Below are positions 9,112-19,235 of a DNA stretch of 33,046 bases, piece by piece; the first letter of the stretch is position 1, and each line of letters begins with the position of its first letter. A program made the translations under genes and the position numbers. The DNA lies in the NCBI GenBank assembly GCA_012960805.1, contig DUAO01000026.1, positions 1-33,046 of the forward strand. Reading direction: 5' to 3'. This DNA is from Flavobacteriales bacterium. Lineage in GTDB: Bacteria > Bacteroidota > Bacteroidia > Flavobacteriales > BACL11. The notes under the pieces were generated by a model that did no database searches, was not told the DNA's origin, and saw nothing but the letters and a program-made list of their open reading frames with translations.

Positions 9112-10437
9112 ATGAAAAAAATATTCGCTCTATCTTTATTAATAATTTTTTCAACTATCCTTACGGCCCAAGTAAATATTAAAAAATGCTTAACCACCCC
9201 ATTGGTTGAACAGGAATTACTATCTAACGCTGATTATGTAGAAGGGAGAGCAAAATCAATTGCTGAAAATAGCACTTGGATAGCAGGAAATCATACTAAA
9301 AAAAGTACGCTTAACATACCTATTGTAGTTCATGTAGTGCATAGAGTATCTCATGTAAACGTGGGTTCAGGAACTAATATATCAGATGCTCAAATTGAAG
9401 ATGCATTAAGAATATTAAATGAAGATTATAGTAAAACAAACCCTGAATTTCCCAATCCAGCATCTGTTGGCGGTAGAAATGATTTTCTTAGTTATGCGGA
9501 AAACCCTGACCTTCAATTTTGCCTTGCTACTACTGATCCTTCCGGAAACACTACGACAGGAATAACAAGAACTGCAAGCACAAAAAATAGCTTTGATGCT
9601 GATACTGAGAGCAATGATATGAAAAAAACTAGTTCGCTTGGAATAGATGGATGGGATCCTTCTAGATATTTAAATATTTGGGTTTGTAATCTTAGTAACT
9701 CTGGAGGAGGACAGACTTTAGGATATGCTTATTTACCAGGGTTGTGGGCAAATCAACAATGGAAAGACGGTTTAGTTGTGGACTATCAATATTTTGGGAC
9801 AATTGGAGCAGCAGCTCCTAGTAGTGATGGAAGAACGCCAACTCATGAAATTGGCCATTATTTAGGGCTTGAACATACTTTTTGCGAATCACAAAGTGGT
9901 GGTTGTTGCGACAATGATGGAAGTAATGTTAATGATACACCAGCTGCTGATGACAATATTTATTGGGGGGCAGTTACTTCTACAACCAACAACAATACTT
10001 GTAATGATTTATCGTATTCAAATATATTTTCTACTGATGTTCTAGATATGGATGAAAACTATATGTCCTATGCATCTACTACTTGGATGTTTTCAACTGC
10101 TCAAACAAATGTAATGGCTGCAACTTTAAATGGTTACCGTTCTTCTCTACAAAATTCAACTGTGAGTATGAATTGTAATGGCACAGTAGGTGTAAACGAA
10201 TATCAACTAGAGAATATGAATATCTATCCTAATCCAACTTTAGGTTTAGTGAATGTTAAATCAAAAGAGAAAATCAACACAATTAGTATTTCAACTATAT
10301 TAGGAAAACAAGTTTTCTTTACTAAAGATTTCAGCGGAAATACTATTGATTTATCCTCCCTTGATAATGGCGTATATTTTATCAATATCAGTACTGATAA
10401 AGGAATACATATTGAAAAGATTATCCTTAGTAAATAA
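9112..10437 (+). CDS. Secreted M43 (pregnancy-associated plasma protein-A-like/cytophagalysin) zinc metalloprotease with T9SS type A sorting domain
   Basis: Signal peptide; HEIGHYLGLEHTF zinc motif; MSYAS Met-turn; C-terminal IYPNPTLGLVNV...NGVYFINISTDKGIHIEKIILSK. Confidence 0.9.
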   Translation: MKKIFALSLLIIFSTILTAQVNIKKCLTTPLVEQELLSNADYVEGRAKSIAENSTWIAGNHTKKSTLNIPIVVHVVHRVSHVNVGSGTNISDAQIEDALRILNEDYSKTNPEFPNPASVGGRNDFLSYAENPDLQFCLATTDPSGNTTTGITRTASTKNSFDADTESNDMKKTSSLGIDGWDPSRYLNIWVCNLSNSGGGQTLGYAYLPGLWANQQWKDGLVVDYQYFGTIGAAAPSSDGRTPTHEIGHYLGLEHTFCESQSGGCCDNDGSNVNDTPAADDNIYWGAVTSTTNNNTCNDLSYSNIFSTDVLDMDENYMSYASTTWMFSTAQTNVMAATLNGYRSSLQNSTVSMNCNGTVGVNEYQLENMNIYPNPTLGLVNVKSKEKINTISISTILGKQVFFTKDFSGNTIDLSSLDNGVYFINISTDKGIHIEKIILSK

Positions 10438-11555
10438 TGCTAACATCAAATCTAGTTGTTGATCAATTATCAGATGGACTAAAATCCATTGTACAGAAAG
10501 TAATTAATCAAGATAGAATAACGGAAGAAGAAGGAGTAATTCTTTACACAAAAGCTCCTTTAGCTTTATTAGGAACGCTAGCAAATACTATCCGTGAACA
10601 AAAAAACGGAAACAAAACTTATTTTAATAAAAACATACATATTGAACCCACTAACATTTGTGTTTTTGATTGTAAATTCTGTTCTTATTCAAGGTTATTA
10701 AGCAAAAAAACAGAAGCTTGGGAATATACGATTGATGAAATGGTAGAAATCCTGCAAAAGTATGAAGGAAAAGAAATTACTGAAGTACATCTTGTAGGGG
10801 GAGTGCATCCTAAAATGGGATTATATTATTTTATTGACCTCATTAAAAAAATAAAAGCATTACGCCCTGACATTCATGTAAAAGCATTTACTGCTGTTGA
10901 ATTGGAATACATGTGCCGTAAAGCAAAAGTAAGCTATAAAGAGGGCTTAGCTATGTTAAAAGAGGCAGGGCAAGGTTCATTGCCAGGTGGTGGTGCTGAA
11001 ATTTTTGCAAAAGAAATAAGAGATGTTATTTGTAAAGATAAGTGCACCTCCGAACAATGGCTAGAAATACATGAAATTGCTCATGCTTTAGGCATGCCTT
11101 CTAACGCAACTATTCTTTATGGTCATATTGAAAAAGCTAAACATATTGTTGATCATATGAGTAGGTTAAGAAATCTTCAAGATAAAACAAATGGCTTCAA
11201 TACTTTTATTCCCTTAAAGTATAGAAATGGAAATAATCAAATGTCACATATTAGTGAAGTAAGTGTAGTTGATGATATGAGATTGTATGCTTTTGCAAGA
11301 ATATTTATGGATAATTTTGACCATTTGAAAGCCTATTGGCCTATGATTGGCAAAAAAACTACTCAATCCTTATTAGCTTTTGGGGTAGATGATATTGATG
11401 GAACGATTGATGACACTACAAAAATATATTCTATGGCAGGCGTAGAGGACCAAAATCCAACAATGAGTACTGAAGAAATTATAGCCCTAATAAAACAAGT
11501 TGGACGCACCCCAATTGAAAGGGATACACTTTACAATACAGTAAACGAATATTAA
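10437..11555 (+). CDS. mqnE: Aminofutalosine synthase (radical SAM, futalosine menaquinone pathway)
   Basis: CVFDCKFCSY (CxxxCxxC radical SAM motif); GGVHPKMGLYYF; PGGGAEIFAKEIRDVIC; overall MqnE/CofH-like. Confidence 0.85.
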   Translation: MLTSNLVVDQLSDGLKSIVQKVINQDRITEEEGVILYTKAPLALLGTLANTIREQKNGNKTYFNKNIHIEPTNICVFDCKFCSYSRLLSKKTEAWEYTIDEMVEILQKYEGKEITEVHLVGGVHPKMGLYYFIDLIKKIKALRPDIHVKAFTAVELEYMCRKAKVSYKEGLAMLKEAGQGSLPGGGAEIFAKEIRDVICKDKCTSEQWLEIHEIAHALGMPSNATILYGHIEKAKHIVDHMSRLRNLQDKTNGFNTFIPLKYRNGNNQMSHISEVSVVDDMRLYAFARIFMDNFDHLKAYWPMIGKKTTQSLLAFGVDDIDGTIDDTTKIYSMAGVEDQNPTMSTEEIIALIKQVGRTPIERDTLYNTVNEY

Positions 11556-12559
11556 GGCTGTTGATGAGTGGCATATTTACGCCATTTTTCAATGAGTTGC
11601 TGCATATCTTCTGCTAATTCAGAATCAAAAAATACATCTTTTTTAGTAGTAGGGTGTGTAAATCCTAAGGACTTAGCATGCAAAGCTTGACGATCGCAAA
11701 TTTTAAAACAATTATGTACAAATTGCTTATATTTTGTAAATGTTGTTCCTTTCAGAACCTTATCCCCCCCATATTCATTATCATTAAAAAGTGTATGACC
11801 AATATGTTTAAAATGTGCTCTAATCTGATGTGTTCTACCTGTTTCTAACTTACATTCAATTAAGGTGGTATACCCAAAACGCTCTAATATTTTATAGTGC
11901 GAAACAGCATGTTTTCCATACTCTCCATCAGGAAAAACATTCATTATTTTTCTGTTTTTTAAACTCCTACCAATATTACCTGTAATTGTACCCTCCTCCT
12001 CTTTCATATCACCCCAAACAAGTGCAATATACTTTCTATTCAAATCTCTATCTTCAAACTTTTTGGCCAAAATAGTCATGCTCTTTTCAGTTTTAGCAAT
12101 CACCAAAAGCCCAGAAGTATTCTTATCAATTCTATGCACTAAACCAGGGCGATCTTCATCCCCCATATTTGGTAAGTTCTGAAAATGATAGGCCAAAGCA
12201 TTTACCAAAGTTCCATCATAATTTCCAAATCCAGGATGCACAACCATTCCTGCATCTTTGTTTACAATCAAAAATGCATCATCCTCATACACAATATTTA
12301 AAGGAATATCCTGAGGAAGTAATTCGTTTTTTATCTGAGGAAAATCATAGACCACAGTCACCACATCATTTCCTTTAACCTTATAATTTGATTTAACAAC
12401 TATACCATTCACCCTAACATTACCTGCTTCTATAGCTTGTTGTATTTTTGATCGAGTCGCAAATTCAATAAAATTCTGTAAATATTTATCTACTCTCAAA
12501 GGGTTCTGCCCTTTATCAGCAAGAAATTTATAATGCTCAAACTCTTTCAGCTCCTCCAT
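11552..12559 (-). CDS. rluD: Ribosomal large subunit pseudouridine synthase, RluD family
   Basis: S4 domain N-terminus (RVDKYLQNFI...SRSKIQ-type); catalytic HRIDKNTSGLLVIAKT; TGRTHQIRAHFKHIGHTLFND. Confidence 0.9.
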   Translation of the reverse strand: MEELKEFEHYKFLADKGQNPLRVDKYLQNFIEFATRSKIQQAIEAGNVRVNGIVVKSNYKVKGNDVVTVVYDFPQIKNELLPQDIPLNIVYEDDAFLIVNKDAGMVVHPGFGNYDGTLVNALAYHFQNLPNMGDEDRPGLVHRIDKNTSGLLVIAKTEKSMTILAKKFEDRDLNRKYIALVWGDMKEEEGTITGNIGRSLKNRKIMNVFPDGEYGKHAVSHYKILERFGYTTLIECKLETGRTHQIRAHFKHIGHTLFNDNEYGGDKVLKGTTFTKYKQFVHNCFKICDRQALHAKSLGFTHPTTKKDVFFDSELAEDMQQLIEKWRKYATHQQP

Positions 12560-12560
12560 T

Positions 12561-14354
12561 TTACTTAACTATAAATTTCTGAAAAATTCTATTCGCCTTA
12601 TTCTTAATCTCAATAACATGCATTCCAATTACTAAATCAGCAATATTTATTTTACTTTCAGCTTCAGAAACATAAAGTTGTTTTACTAATATTCCTTGCA
12701 AATTATAAATTGAAATTAAATTATTAGCAGTACGTGAAATAATAGTCAACTCCTCTTTGGCCGGATTTGGATAAATCAGAAAATTATGCCTAGTTTCATT
12801 AACTGAAGATACTATTACTTCTTCCATGCTTACAATTGGCCTAATCATCCAAGCGCCAGGATAGGAAGAATTATTCCAACTAGATCCAACATTATAAAAC
12901 ATATACTGATTTGCTATTTTATTTTTATCCAAACCAATATTTAAAAGATCATTTGTTTGCTGTTCCCAACCAACATAAAAAGTTCCAATTATCTGAAATA
13001 CAGAATCCAAATAATAATAGTGATATTTTCCATCTTTAGTATGTTCTGGATATACTTCTTGCTGATGAATAATTGAGCCGGGCTCTCCTTCATTATTATT
13101 CCAAACGGTCAGCTGAAATGGAATGTGATTTACTGAGTCTAACATCTGGGGAAAATACATTTGTATAGCCCTTAAAGTATCTGGTCGGTTTAATTTGAAT
13201 TGGTAGGCCAATTTTGCATCAGTCGCATTAATTCCATAAGCTGATTCTGCAACTCCATCATCATAAGCAAAACTAGAATTAAATTCTTGTTGATAATACA
13301 GTGTATCATTCCATTTATTATCCTGTTGCCCAGTACCAATTAGATGTTGTATGAGAAAAGAAACACTATCTGGCATTAGGGATGTAAACACAGAGCTACT
13401 AATCGAAATTGGCGGATTCTTATATTCAAAATTTCCGACAGAATCATAATCAAAAATACTTGCGTTTCTGCTTGCCCCTAAAGTAGGGTAATGAGCAATT
13501 TGATTATTATTTTCAAATACATTATACTGATAATCAACATTGATACTTGCTCCATTATTTCTTAAGAAAATAGCAGCTGTATCGTTCATTTCTGCAAGTT
13601 TATTATTCTTAAAATGAATCCAAGGCATTTGCTCGTATCTCTTCAGAAACGAAGGGGCTCTATACACAAAGGAAACATCATTTAACTTTGAAGTGTCGAT
13701 AGGATTTACAAATTCATCTAGCTTGACATAATCAATGTGCCAATGATCATAGTTTCCAGAAAGTGTAGCTTTATTTCTGAATCTAAATTGAAAATTATTA
13801 GTTAAATAATCAGAAGATGAAATTAATATTATTATTTTTTTGAATTCATAGAAACTACTTCCTGCAATTTTCCATTCTACATTCCAATTATCATTACTAT
13901 CTTTAAATTCTAACATCAAAGAATCTTCTACTTGTGGATTATCCCCTAAGCCTTGTGGTTGATAATAGAACATAAAATAGGCGGTATTCACAGTCGACAA
14001 ATTAATATCTTGTGAAACTAATGTATCTGCATCTCCTTGAGGATTTGCCATATTAATAACATAAGCTAAACCATCCTTATTCAGTCCATCAAAAGTGGCC
14101 ACCCCAGCAGTAATAGGATTAATAGGATAAGTCCGATTAATAAAAACGCTGCTTTTCTGCCATAAGTAAGTGTCAGCAACAGGAGAACTATAAAAGAAAT
14201 CATCAAAAAAAGGCAACGTAAGAGCACTCTTATTTTTATTAGGGATAAACTTTTTACTTTTTAACATAGGGTTGCTCACTAAATTAGATAACACCTCTTG
14301 CGCATGTAACAAGGCTGAGTAGGATAAAATAACTATAAGTAGAATGGCTTTCAT
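12561..14354 (-). CDS. Secreted protein of unknown function with T9SS type A sorting domain
   Basis: Signal peptide; C-terminal FLIYPNPAKEELTIISRT...HVIEIKNKANRIFQKFIVK. Confidence 0.8.
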   Translation of the reverse strand: MKAILLIVILSYSALLHAQEVLSNLVSNPMLKSKKFIPNKNKSALTLPFFDDFFYSSPVADTYLWQKSSVFINRTYPINPITAGVATFDGLNKDGLAYVINMANPQGDADTLVSQDINLSTVNTAYFMFYYQPQGLGDNPQVEDSLMLEFKDSNDNWNVEWKIAGSSFYEFKKIIILISSSDYLTNNFQFRFRNKATLSGNYDHWHIDYVKLDEFVNPIDTSKLNDVSFVYRAPSFLKRYEQMPWIHFKNNKLAEMNDTAAIFLRNNGASINVDYQYNVFENNNQIAHYPTLGASRNASIFDYDSVGNFEYKNPPISISSSVFTSLMPDSVSFLIQHLIGTGQQDNKWNDTLYYQQEFNSSFAYDDGVAESAYGINATDAKLAYQFKLNRPDTLRAIQMYFPQMLDSVNHIPFQLTVWNNNEGEPGSIIHQQEVYPEHTKDGKYHYYYLDSVFQIIGTFYVGWEQQTNDLLNIGLDKNKIANQYMFYNVGSSWNNSSYPGAWMIRPIVSMEEVIVSSVNETRHNFLIYPNPAKEELTIISRTANNLISIYNLQGILVKQLYVSEAESKINIADLVIGMHVIEIKNKANRIFQKFIVK

Positions 14355-15121
14355 TATAGGGTGTTGATTTTTGATTGATTAAAAAATAAATCAATCGCTG
14401 AACCAATATTTGAAGCGTTATAATCATTACCTATTGGAAACTGTTTATAAATAACTGCGGATGAAGAATCTTCAACTGAAGTAAAAATTTCAGAACCAAT
14501 ATTAAGTGAAATTGATTTTAAAATAATATTTGCTTCCATTCTTGTTAAACCAATTAAGTTCGGTACAATTACGTTTTCTGCGCTAAGGCCTTTACCGACT
14601 ACCAAATCAACAATTGTACCAATATACAGTTCTTGACCTATTTCAATTTCATTTCCATTTATCTTATAATTTAGTACTTTGTTAATGGCAATATTTGCAC
14701 AATATTCTAACTCACCAATTTCTAGTCCAGTATTCTTTAATTTACGAACAGCTTGTCGTAATGACAAATCATAAATATCAGGAAATATTATTTTTCTAGT
14801 TTGTAATGAATTAATAGTTAAGTAAATTCTTCTATTCTTTTTTACATCTGTGAAAGGCTCTGGATCCTGATTAACTACTATTCCTTTTACTCTACTTCTA
14901 TCAAAAATAGAATCAATAATTACATACCTTATATTATTAACTTCCACTACAGAATCTAATTGCGTAATTAGCATATTATTAAAATCTGGAACTTTAATAT
15001 ACTGATCATGCATAGTATAATAATTAAGGTATTTTAACCACCCTAAAAATAGAAAAACTAACGTAATTATTGCCAACAATAAATGTATATATAATTTTTT
15101 ATCTTTAATAATTTCTAACAT
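14354..15121 (-). CDS. PASTA domain-containing membrane protein
   Basis: N-terminal TM (HLLLAIITLVFLFLGWL) and PASTA-like repeats (FPDIYDLSLRQAVRKLKNTGLEIG; VPNLIGLTRMEANIILKSISLNIG). Start re-assigned from 15196 to MLEIIKDKK at 15121. Confidence 0.85.
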   Translation of the reverse strand: MLEIIKDKKLYIHLLLAIITLVFLFLGWLKYLNYYTMHDQYIKVPDFNNMLITQLDSVVEVNNIRYVIIDSIFDRSRVKGIVVNQDPEPFTDVKKNRRIYLTINSLQTRKIIFPDIYDLSLRQAVRKLKNTGLEIGELEYCANIAINKVLNYKINGNEIEIGQELYIGTIVDLVVGKGLSAENVIVPNLIGLTRMEANIILKSISLNIGSEIFTSVEDSSSAVIYKQFPIGNDYNASNIGSAIDLFFNQSKINTL

Positions 15122-15155
15122 TTTAAAATTGAATTTCTTGTTGAATAACGATTTA

Positions 15156-15163
15156 CAAATATA
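15156..15163 (-). promoter_or_regulatory. -7 box (TATATTTG on minus strand) upstream of the PASTA gene
   Basis: CAAATATA on +; lies inside the extended ORF-track start, which supports the shorter start at 15121. Confidence 0.5.
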
Positions 15164-15231
15164 AAAATTATGAATGCAAAGCTGTTTGATAAACAATAAA
15201 AATTTTGTTAGTTTGTTTTAGAATTTATAAA

Positions 15232-16197
15232 ATGAAAAACATTGCAATTTTAACAGGTGGAGATTCAGCTGAATATGAAATATCCTTATTAAGCGCCAAA
15301 ACTATTCTGAAACATTTAAATCCTGAATTATTTAAGGGATACATTATTCATCTTAAGAACGATAAATTTACAACACTTGTCAATAAAGATAGGCTTGATA
15401 TTAATAAAGCGGATTTCACATTAACACTTGAAAAAAAATTGATTTCTTTTGATGCTGTTTTTATGGCCTTACATGGATCCCCTGCTGAAAATGGACTTAT
15501 TCAACCTTATTTTGATAATTTAAATATCCCTTACACCACATGTAATGCTACTGTTTCTGCTTTAGCTTTTGATAAGTATAAATGCAATACAAAACTCAAA
15601 GAACTTGGCTTTAAGTGCGCACAATCTCACCTGTACAAAAAAGGAAATATAATTAACACAGAAGCTATTATTAACAAAGTTGGACTTCCTTGCTTTGTAA
15701 AGCCAAATGAAGGTGGTTCTAGTTATGGGATTTCAAAAATAAATCAAAAGTCAGACTTAGAAAAAGCTGTAACACTAGCGCTTAAACATGATAATAAAGT
15801 TCTTATTGAACAATTTATTGATGGAATTGAAATAAGTGTTGGTGTGTATAATAATGGAAAAACAATTCAATCACTACCCATAACTGAAATAGTAACTGAG
15901 AATGAGTTTTTTGATTATCAAGCAAAATATGAAGGAAAATCAGAAGAAATAACCCCTGCTCGAATCAGAGAAGAATTAACAAATGAAATACAAAAAACAA
16001 CAGTTGCTATTTACAAAGCAATGCAACTAAACGGAATTTGCCGTATTGATTATATTATTCAAGATAATAAGTCTTTTGTCATTGAGATCAATACTATCCC
16101 AGGGTTGTCAGAAGAAAGTATTATTCCTAAACAATTAAGATCTGCTAACATAAAATTGTCAGAAGTTTTTGACTTGTGCTTAAACAACGTTAATTAA
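15232..16197 (+). CDS. ddl: D-alanine--D-alanine ligase
   Basis: MKNIAILTGGDSAEYEISLLSA; ALHGSPAENG; FVKPNEGGSSYGISK; EINTIPGLSEESIIPKQ. Start re-assigned from 15205 to the conserved MKNIAIL at 15232. Confidence 0.93.
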   Translation: MKNIAILTGGDSAEYEISLLSAKTILKHLNPELFKGYIIHLKNDKFTTLVNKDRLDINKADFTLTLEKKLISFDAVFMALHGSPAENGLIQPYFDNLNIPYTTCNATVSALAFDKYKCNTKLKELGFKCAQSHLYKKGNIINTEAIINKVGLPCFVKPNEGGSSYGISKINQKSDLEKAVTLALKHDNKVLIEQFIDGIEISVGVYNNGKTIQSLPITEIVTENEFFDYQAKYEGKSEEITPARIREELTNEIQKTTVAIYKAMQLNGICRIDYIIQDNKSFVIEINTIPGLSEESIIPKQLRSANIKLSEVFDLCLNNVN

Positions 16198-16202
16198 AAT
16201 AA

Positions 16203-16210
16203 TATATTTG
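16203..16210 (+). promoter_or_regulatory. -7 box TATATTTG
   Basis: Exact TAnnTTTG match 20 bp before the ATG at 16231. Confidence 0.5.
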
Positions 16211-16230
16211 TATCAAAATTACATCAAACT

Positions 16231-16791
16231 ATGAGTGATAAAACAAATGATGAAAAACTAAGAATTCTTCAAGAACGATTAGCTCAAATAAAAGGAAAAC
16301 AAGAAACTGCTGCGGAAGAATCAGAACAACAAGAAAAGGTAATTGAAATTGCTGTTCCTGAAGTTGAAACACTTGCTAAAGATAAAAAACCTATTTATTC
16401 ATCTTGGATTTCAAAGGTGATCCTTGTTGGAGCAGTAGCGTATGGTATTTTTTATGGATATAAGAATATTGATTCCAAGTCATTTGTTCCTGAACGTGCT
16501 TCTTCTGAAGAGGTTAAAGAAGAAATAACTTCTACTAAGATAGAATACAATATGAACTTAGAAGGTAATGCCATTGCAATTGTTAATTCATTTGAAGATG
16601 AAAGTTTGGCTAAAGCAATGGTAAATGACTTATCTGTAAAAGGATTTAAATGTAATTACTTCTTTTTACCTAATAAATCAAATAGTACTGAAGAAGTTTA
16701 CAAAGTTTTTATTGGCCCTTACGAAAGCTTAGAAGAAGTGAATCAATGGAAACAAAATGTTAATGGAGAAGTCGAAATATTAAATTTATAA
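16231..16791 (+). CDS. Single-TM protein with SPOR-like C-terminal region
   Basis: TM (SKVILVGAVAYGIFYGY); C-terminus AIVNSFEDESLAKAMVNDLSVKGFKCNYF...YKVFIGPYESLEEVNQWKQ resembles a SPOR domain. Confidence 0.6.
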   Translation: MSDKTNDEKLRILQERLAQIKGKQETAAEESEQQEKVIEIAVPEVETLAKDKKPIYSSWISKVILVGAVAYGIFYGYKNIDSKSFVPERASSEEVKEEITSTKIEYNMNLEGNAIAIVNSFEDESLAKAMVNDLSVKGFKCNYFFLPNKSNSTEEVYKVFIGPYESLEEVNQWKQNVNGEVEILNL

Positions 16792-16794
16792 CAT

Positions 16795-18330
16795 TTATTT
16801 CGCATAAGAGATCGCTCTTGTCTCTCGGATAACAGTAACCTTTACTTGCCCAGGATAAGTCATTTCATTCTGAATTTTATCAGAAATTTGAAATGCTAAT
16901 TGAGAAGCAATCTCATCTGACACTTTTTCGCTTTCCACAACAACTCTCAACTCTCTACCGGCTTGTATTGCGTAAGACTTAAGTACTCCTGGATAACTCA
17001 ATGCAGTTTCCTCAAGCTCTTTTATTCGCTTAATGTATTGATCGGTCATTGCTCTTCTTGCTCCAGGTCTTGCTCCTGAAACCCCATCACAAACCTGAAT
17101 TAATGGTGCTATTAATGATGTCATTTCTACCTCATCATGGTGAGCTCCAATAGCATTACAAACCTCAGGTTTCTCACCATATTTTTCAGCTAACTTCATG
17201 CCAATTATAGCGTGTGGCGTTTCAGCATCATCCGGAGATACTTTACCAATATCATGTAATAACCCTGCCCTTTTAGCATATTTAGTATTTAAGCCAAGTT
17301 CAGCCGCCATAGTTGCACACATATTTGCTGTTTCACGAGAATGCTGTAATAAATTTTGGCCGTAAGATGAACGATAGCGCATCCTTCCTACCATCTTAAT
17401 CAGTTCAGGATGTAAGCCATGTATTCCTAAATCAATGGTTGTTTTTTTACCAATTTGAATAATCTCATCCTCTATCTCTCCAGAAGTTTTTTTAACGACC
17501 TCTTCAATTCTGGCTGGGTGAATCCTTCCATCAGCAACTAATTTATGTAAAGATAAACGAGCCACTTCCCTTCTTACAGAATCAAAACAAGAAAGAATAA
17601 TTGCGCCTGGAGTATCATCCACCACAATATCAACCCCAGTTGCCGCTTCAATTGCTCTAATATTACGACCCTCCCTACCAATAATTCTTCCCTTTACGGC
17701 ATCACTATCAATATTAAAAACAGAAACTGCATTTTCTACCGCCTCTTCAGTTGCTACCCTTTGTATGGTTTGAATTACAATCTTTTTGGCTTCTTGCTTT
17801 GCTGTAAGTTTTGCCTCCTCAATTGTATTGTTTATGATTGTTAAGGCTTCTGTTTTAGCCTCATCTTTTAAGGTTTCAATCAATTGCGCTTTTGCATCAT
17901 CAGCTGAAAGGTTTGAAATTTTTTCCAACTGTTCCACCTGTTTTTTATGTGACTTATCTAAGTCAGCTTGTTTTTTATCCAAGACAGCTCTTTGCTGATC
18001 AATCTCAGTATTTAAGGTTTTTAAAGCTGCATCCTTTCTGTTTACTTCTTCAAGCTTTTGATTAAGTGTATTTTCTTTTTGAGCTACTCTTTGGTTTGCA
18101 TTATTGATATCGTTATTTTTTTTATTAATAACCTTATCATGCTCTGCCTTTAACTCAATAAATTTCTCCTTAGCTTGTAAAAGCTTTCCCTTTTTTATTT
18201 GTTCAGCTTCCTTTTTTGCTTCTTCAATAATTGAATTAGCTTTACTAGATTTTTTACTATTAATTACAAAAAAAGAAATTCCCCAGCCACCTATTGATCC
18301 TACTACTGCTCCTATTATTATTTCTATCAT
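16795..18330 (-). CDS. rny: Ribonuclease Y
   Basis: N-terminal TM plus long coiled coil; KH region [36 protein letters not shown] motif AGLLHDIGK; 511 aa. Confidence 0.95.
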   Translation of the reverse strand: MIEIIIGAVVGSIGGWGISFFVINSKKSSKANSIIEEAKKEAEQIKKGKLLQAKEKFIELKAEHDKVINKKNNDINNANQRVAQKENTLNQKLEEVNRKDAALKTLNTEIDQQRAVLDKKQADLDKSHKKQVEQLEKISNLSADDAKAQLIETLKDEAKTEALTIINNTIEEAKLTAKQEAKKIVIQTIQRVATEEAVENAVSVFNIDSDAVKGRIIGREGRNIRAIEAATGVDIVVDDTPGAIILSCFDSVRREVARLSLHKLVADGRIHPARIEEVVKKTSGEIEDEIIQIGKKTTIDLGIHGLHPELIKMVGRMRYRSSYGQNLLQHSRETANMCATMAAELGLNTKYAKRAGLLHDIGKVSPDDAETPHAIIGMKLAEKYGEKPEVCNAIGAHHDEVEMTSLIAPLIQVCDGVSGARPGARRAMTDQYIKRIKELEETALSYPGVLKSYAIQAGRELRVVVESEKVSDEIASQLAFQISDKIQNEMTYPGQVKVTVIRETRAISYAK

Positions 18331-18352
18331 TTTATTTTATTTTTTAATAAAA

Positions 18353-18528
18353 AATCCCGCATTAACAACTGAAAAACTCCATGCAAACATTTGTTAGGGT
18401 TGCCAATATATTGCAAACTTCCTCTGTCTCACTTGAGAACCCTTACGGGTTAAGGCCTGTTTTTAATATCTTGAGTCAATCCCCAATACTTTAAGTGTTG
18501 AGTTTAACAATTATATTAATACGGGATT
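18353..18528 (-). ncRNA. ssrS: Probable 6S RNA
   Basis: 176-nt non-coding gap between zapA and rny, bounded by a 13-bp closing stem: AATCCCGTATTAA...TTAATGCGGGATT on the minus strand, fully paired with one G-U. Internal hairpin AACCCGTAAGGGTT. Minus strand is U-rich after the stem. Location next to zapA. Confidence 0.8.
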
Positions 18529-18553
18529 AAATTGTTTTATTTAAAAGAACTAT

Positions 18554-18841
18554 TTATATATTACTAGATAGTAAGGATTCTATTTTGGCTAATTTTTCAT
18601 TTAAGCCATCATCACCTACTACTTTTTCATTATTTACAGATTCAAACTTTGAAGCATATTCTATAAGGCACATAGCAAGTAAATCTTGTTTGTCCTTAAT
18701 CGCATAATTTTCTTCATAAAACTTTAGACGCTCTTCTATTGTCTTAATAGCATTTCTAATGAATTCTTCCGATTTACGCTCAATCTTCATTGGATAGATA
18801 CGATTTGCCACATGTAATTTTATCGATAACTTATCCATCAA
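18554..18841 (-). CDS. zapA: Cell division protein ZapA
   Basis: MDKLSIKLHVANRIYPMKIERKSEEFIRNAIKTIEERLKFYEENYAIKDKQDLLAMCLIEYASK, typical of the family. Confidence 0.85.
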   Translation of the reverse strand: MMDKLSIKLHVANRIYPMKIERKSEEFIRNAIKTIEERLKFYEENYAIKDKQDLLAMCLIEYASKFESVNNEKVVGDDGLNEKLAKIESLLSSNI

Positions 18842-18849
18842 GTTTTATT

Positions 18850-19131
18850 CTAATTATTTAACAATGCAATACATTTATCAATCTCCCGTACATACTCATT
18901 TATCTTTAATCTTGTCTCCTTCACTTCCTGTTTTGAGGCATCACCAGATTTTGAGATATTCATGAGTTTTATCTTCTCTTGCAAATCCAAAATCTCTTTT
19001 TCTTTTGATTCCAAAGCGGCAACAGAAGCATTATTTTCTTGCTGTAATAGTAACTTTTCTTTCTTGATTAACTCGTACTTAGCAATAAACTTTACAAGCT
19101 TAACCTCTATGTTATTTACAATATCTTTCAC
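18850..19131 (-). CDS. Small coiled-coil protein upstream of zapA
   Basis: 93 aa, heptad-rich, 8 bp upstream of zapA. Confidence 0.7.
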   Translation of the reverse strand: MKDIVNNIEVKLVKFIAKYELIKKEKLLLQQENNASVAALESKEKEILDLQEKIKLMNISKSGDASKQEVKETRLKINEYVREIDKCIALLNN

Positions 19132-19147
19132 CCGAAAATAATTGTTA

Positions 19148-19155
19148 CAAACTTA
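19148..19155 (-). promoter_or_regulatory. -7 box (TAAGTTTG on minus strand) for the coiled-coil/zapA/6S cluster
   Basis: CAAACTTA on +, 17 bp before the ATG at 19131. Confidence 0.5.
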
Positions 19156-19191
19156 GCATTTTTAAATATACCATAGATGAAATTTTGATGT

Positions 19192-19199
19192 TATATTTG
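19192..19199 (+). promoter_or_regulatory. -7 box TATATTTG for the M23 peptidase gene
   Basis: Exact TAnnTTTG match upstream of the ATG at 19236. Confidence 0.45.
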
Positions 19200-19235
19200 C
19201 TGAACTTTTCAATATCTTAATCAACTCACCTTTAA

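Noticed and set aside
18104-18397. 97-aa plus-strand ORF overlapping the rny start and the 6S RNA region
   Set aside because: Hydrophobic low-complexity product on the opposite strand to rny and the predicted RNA.
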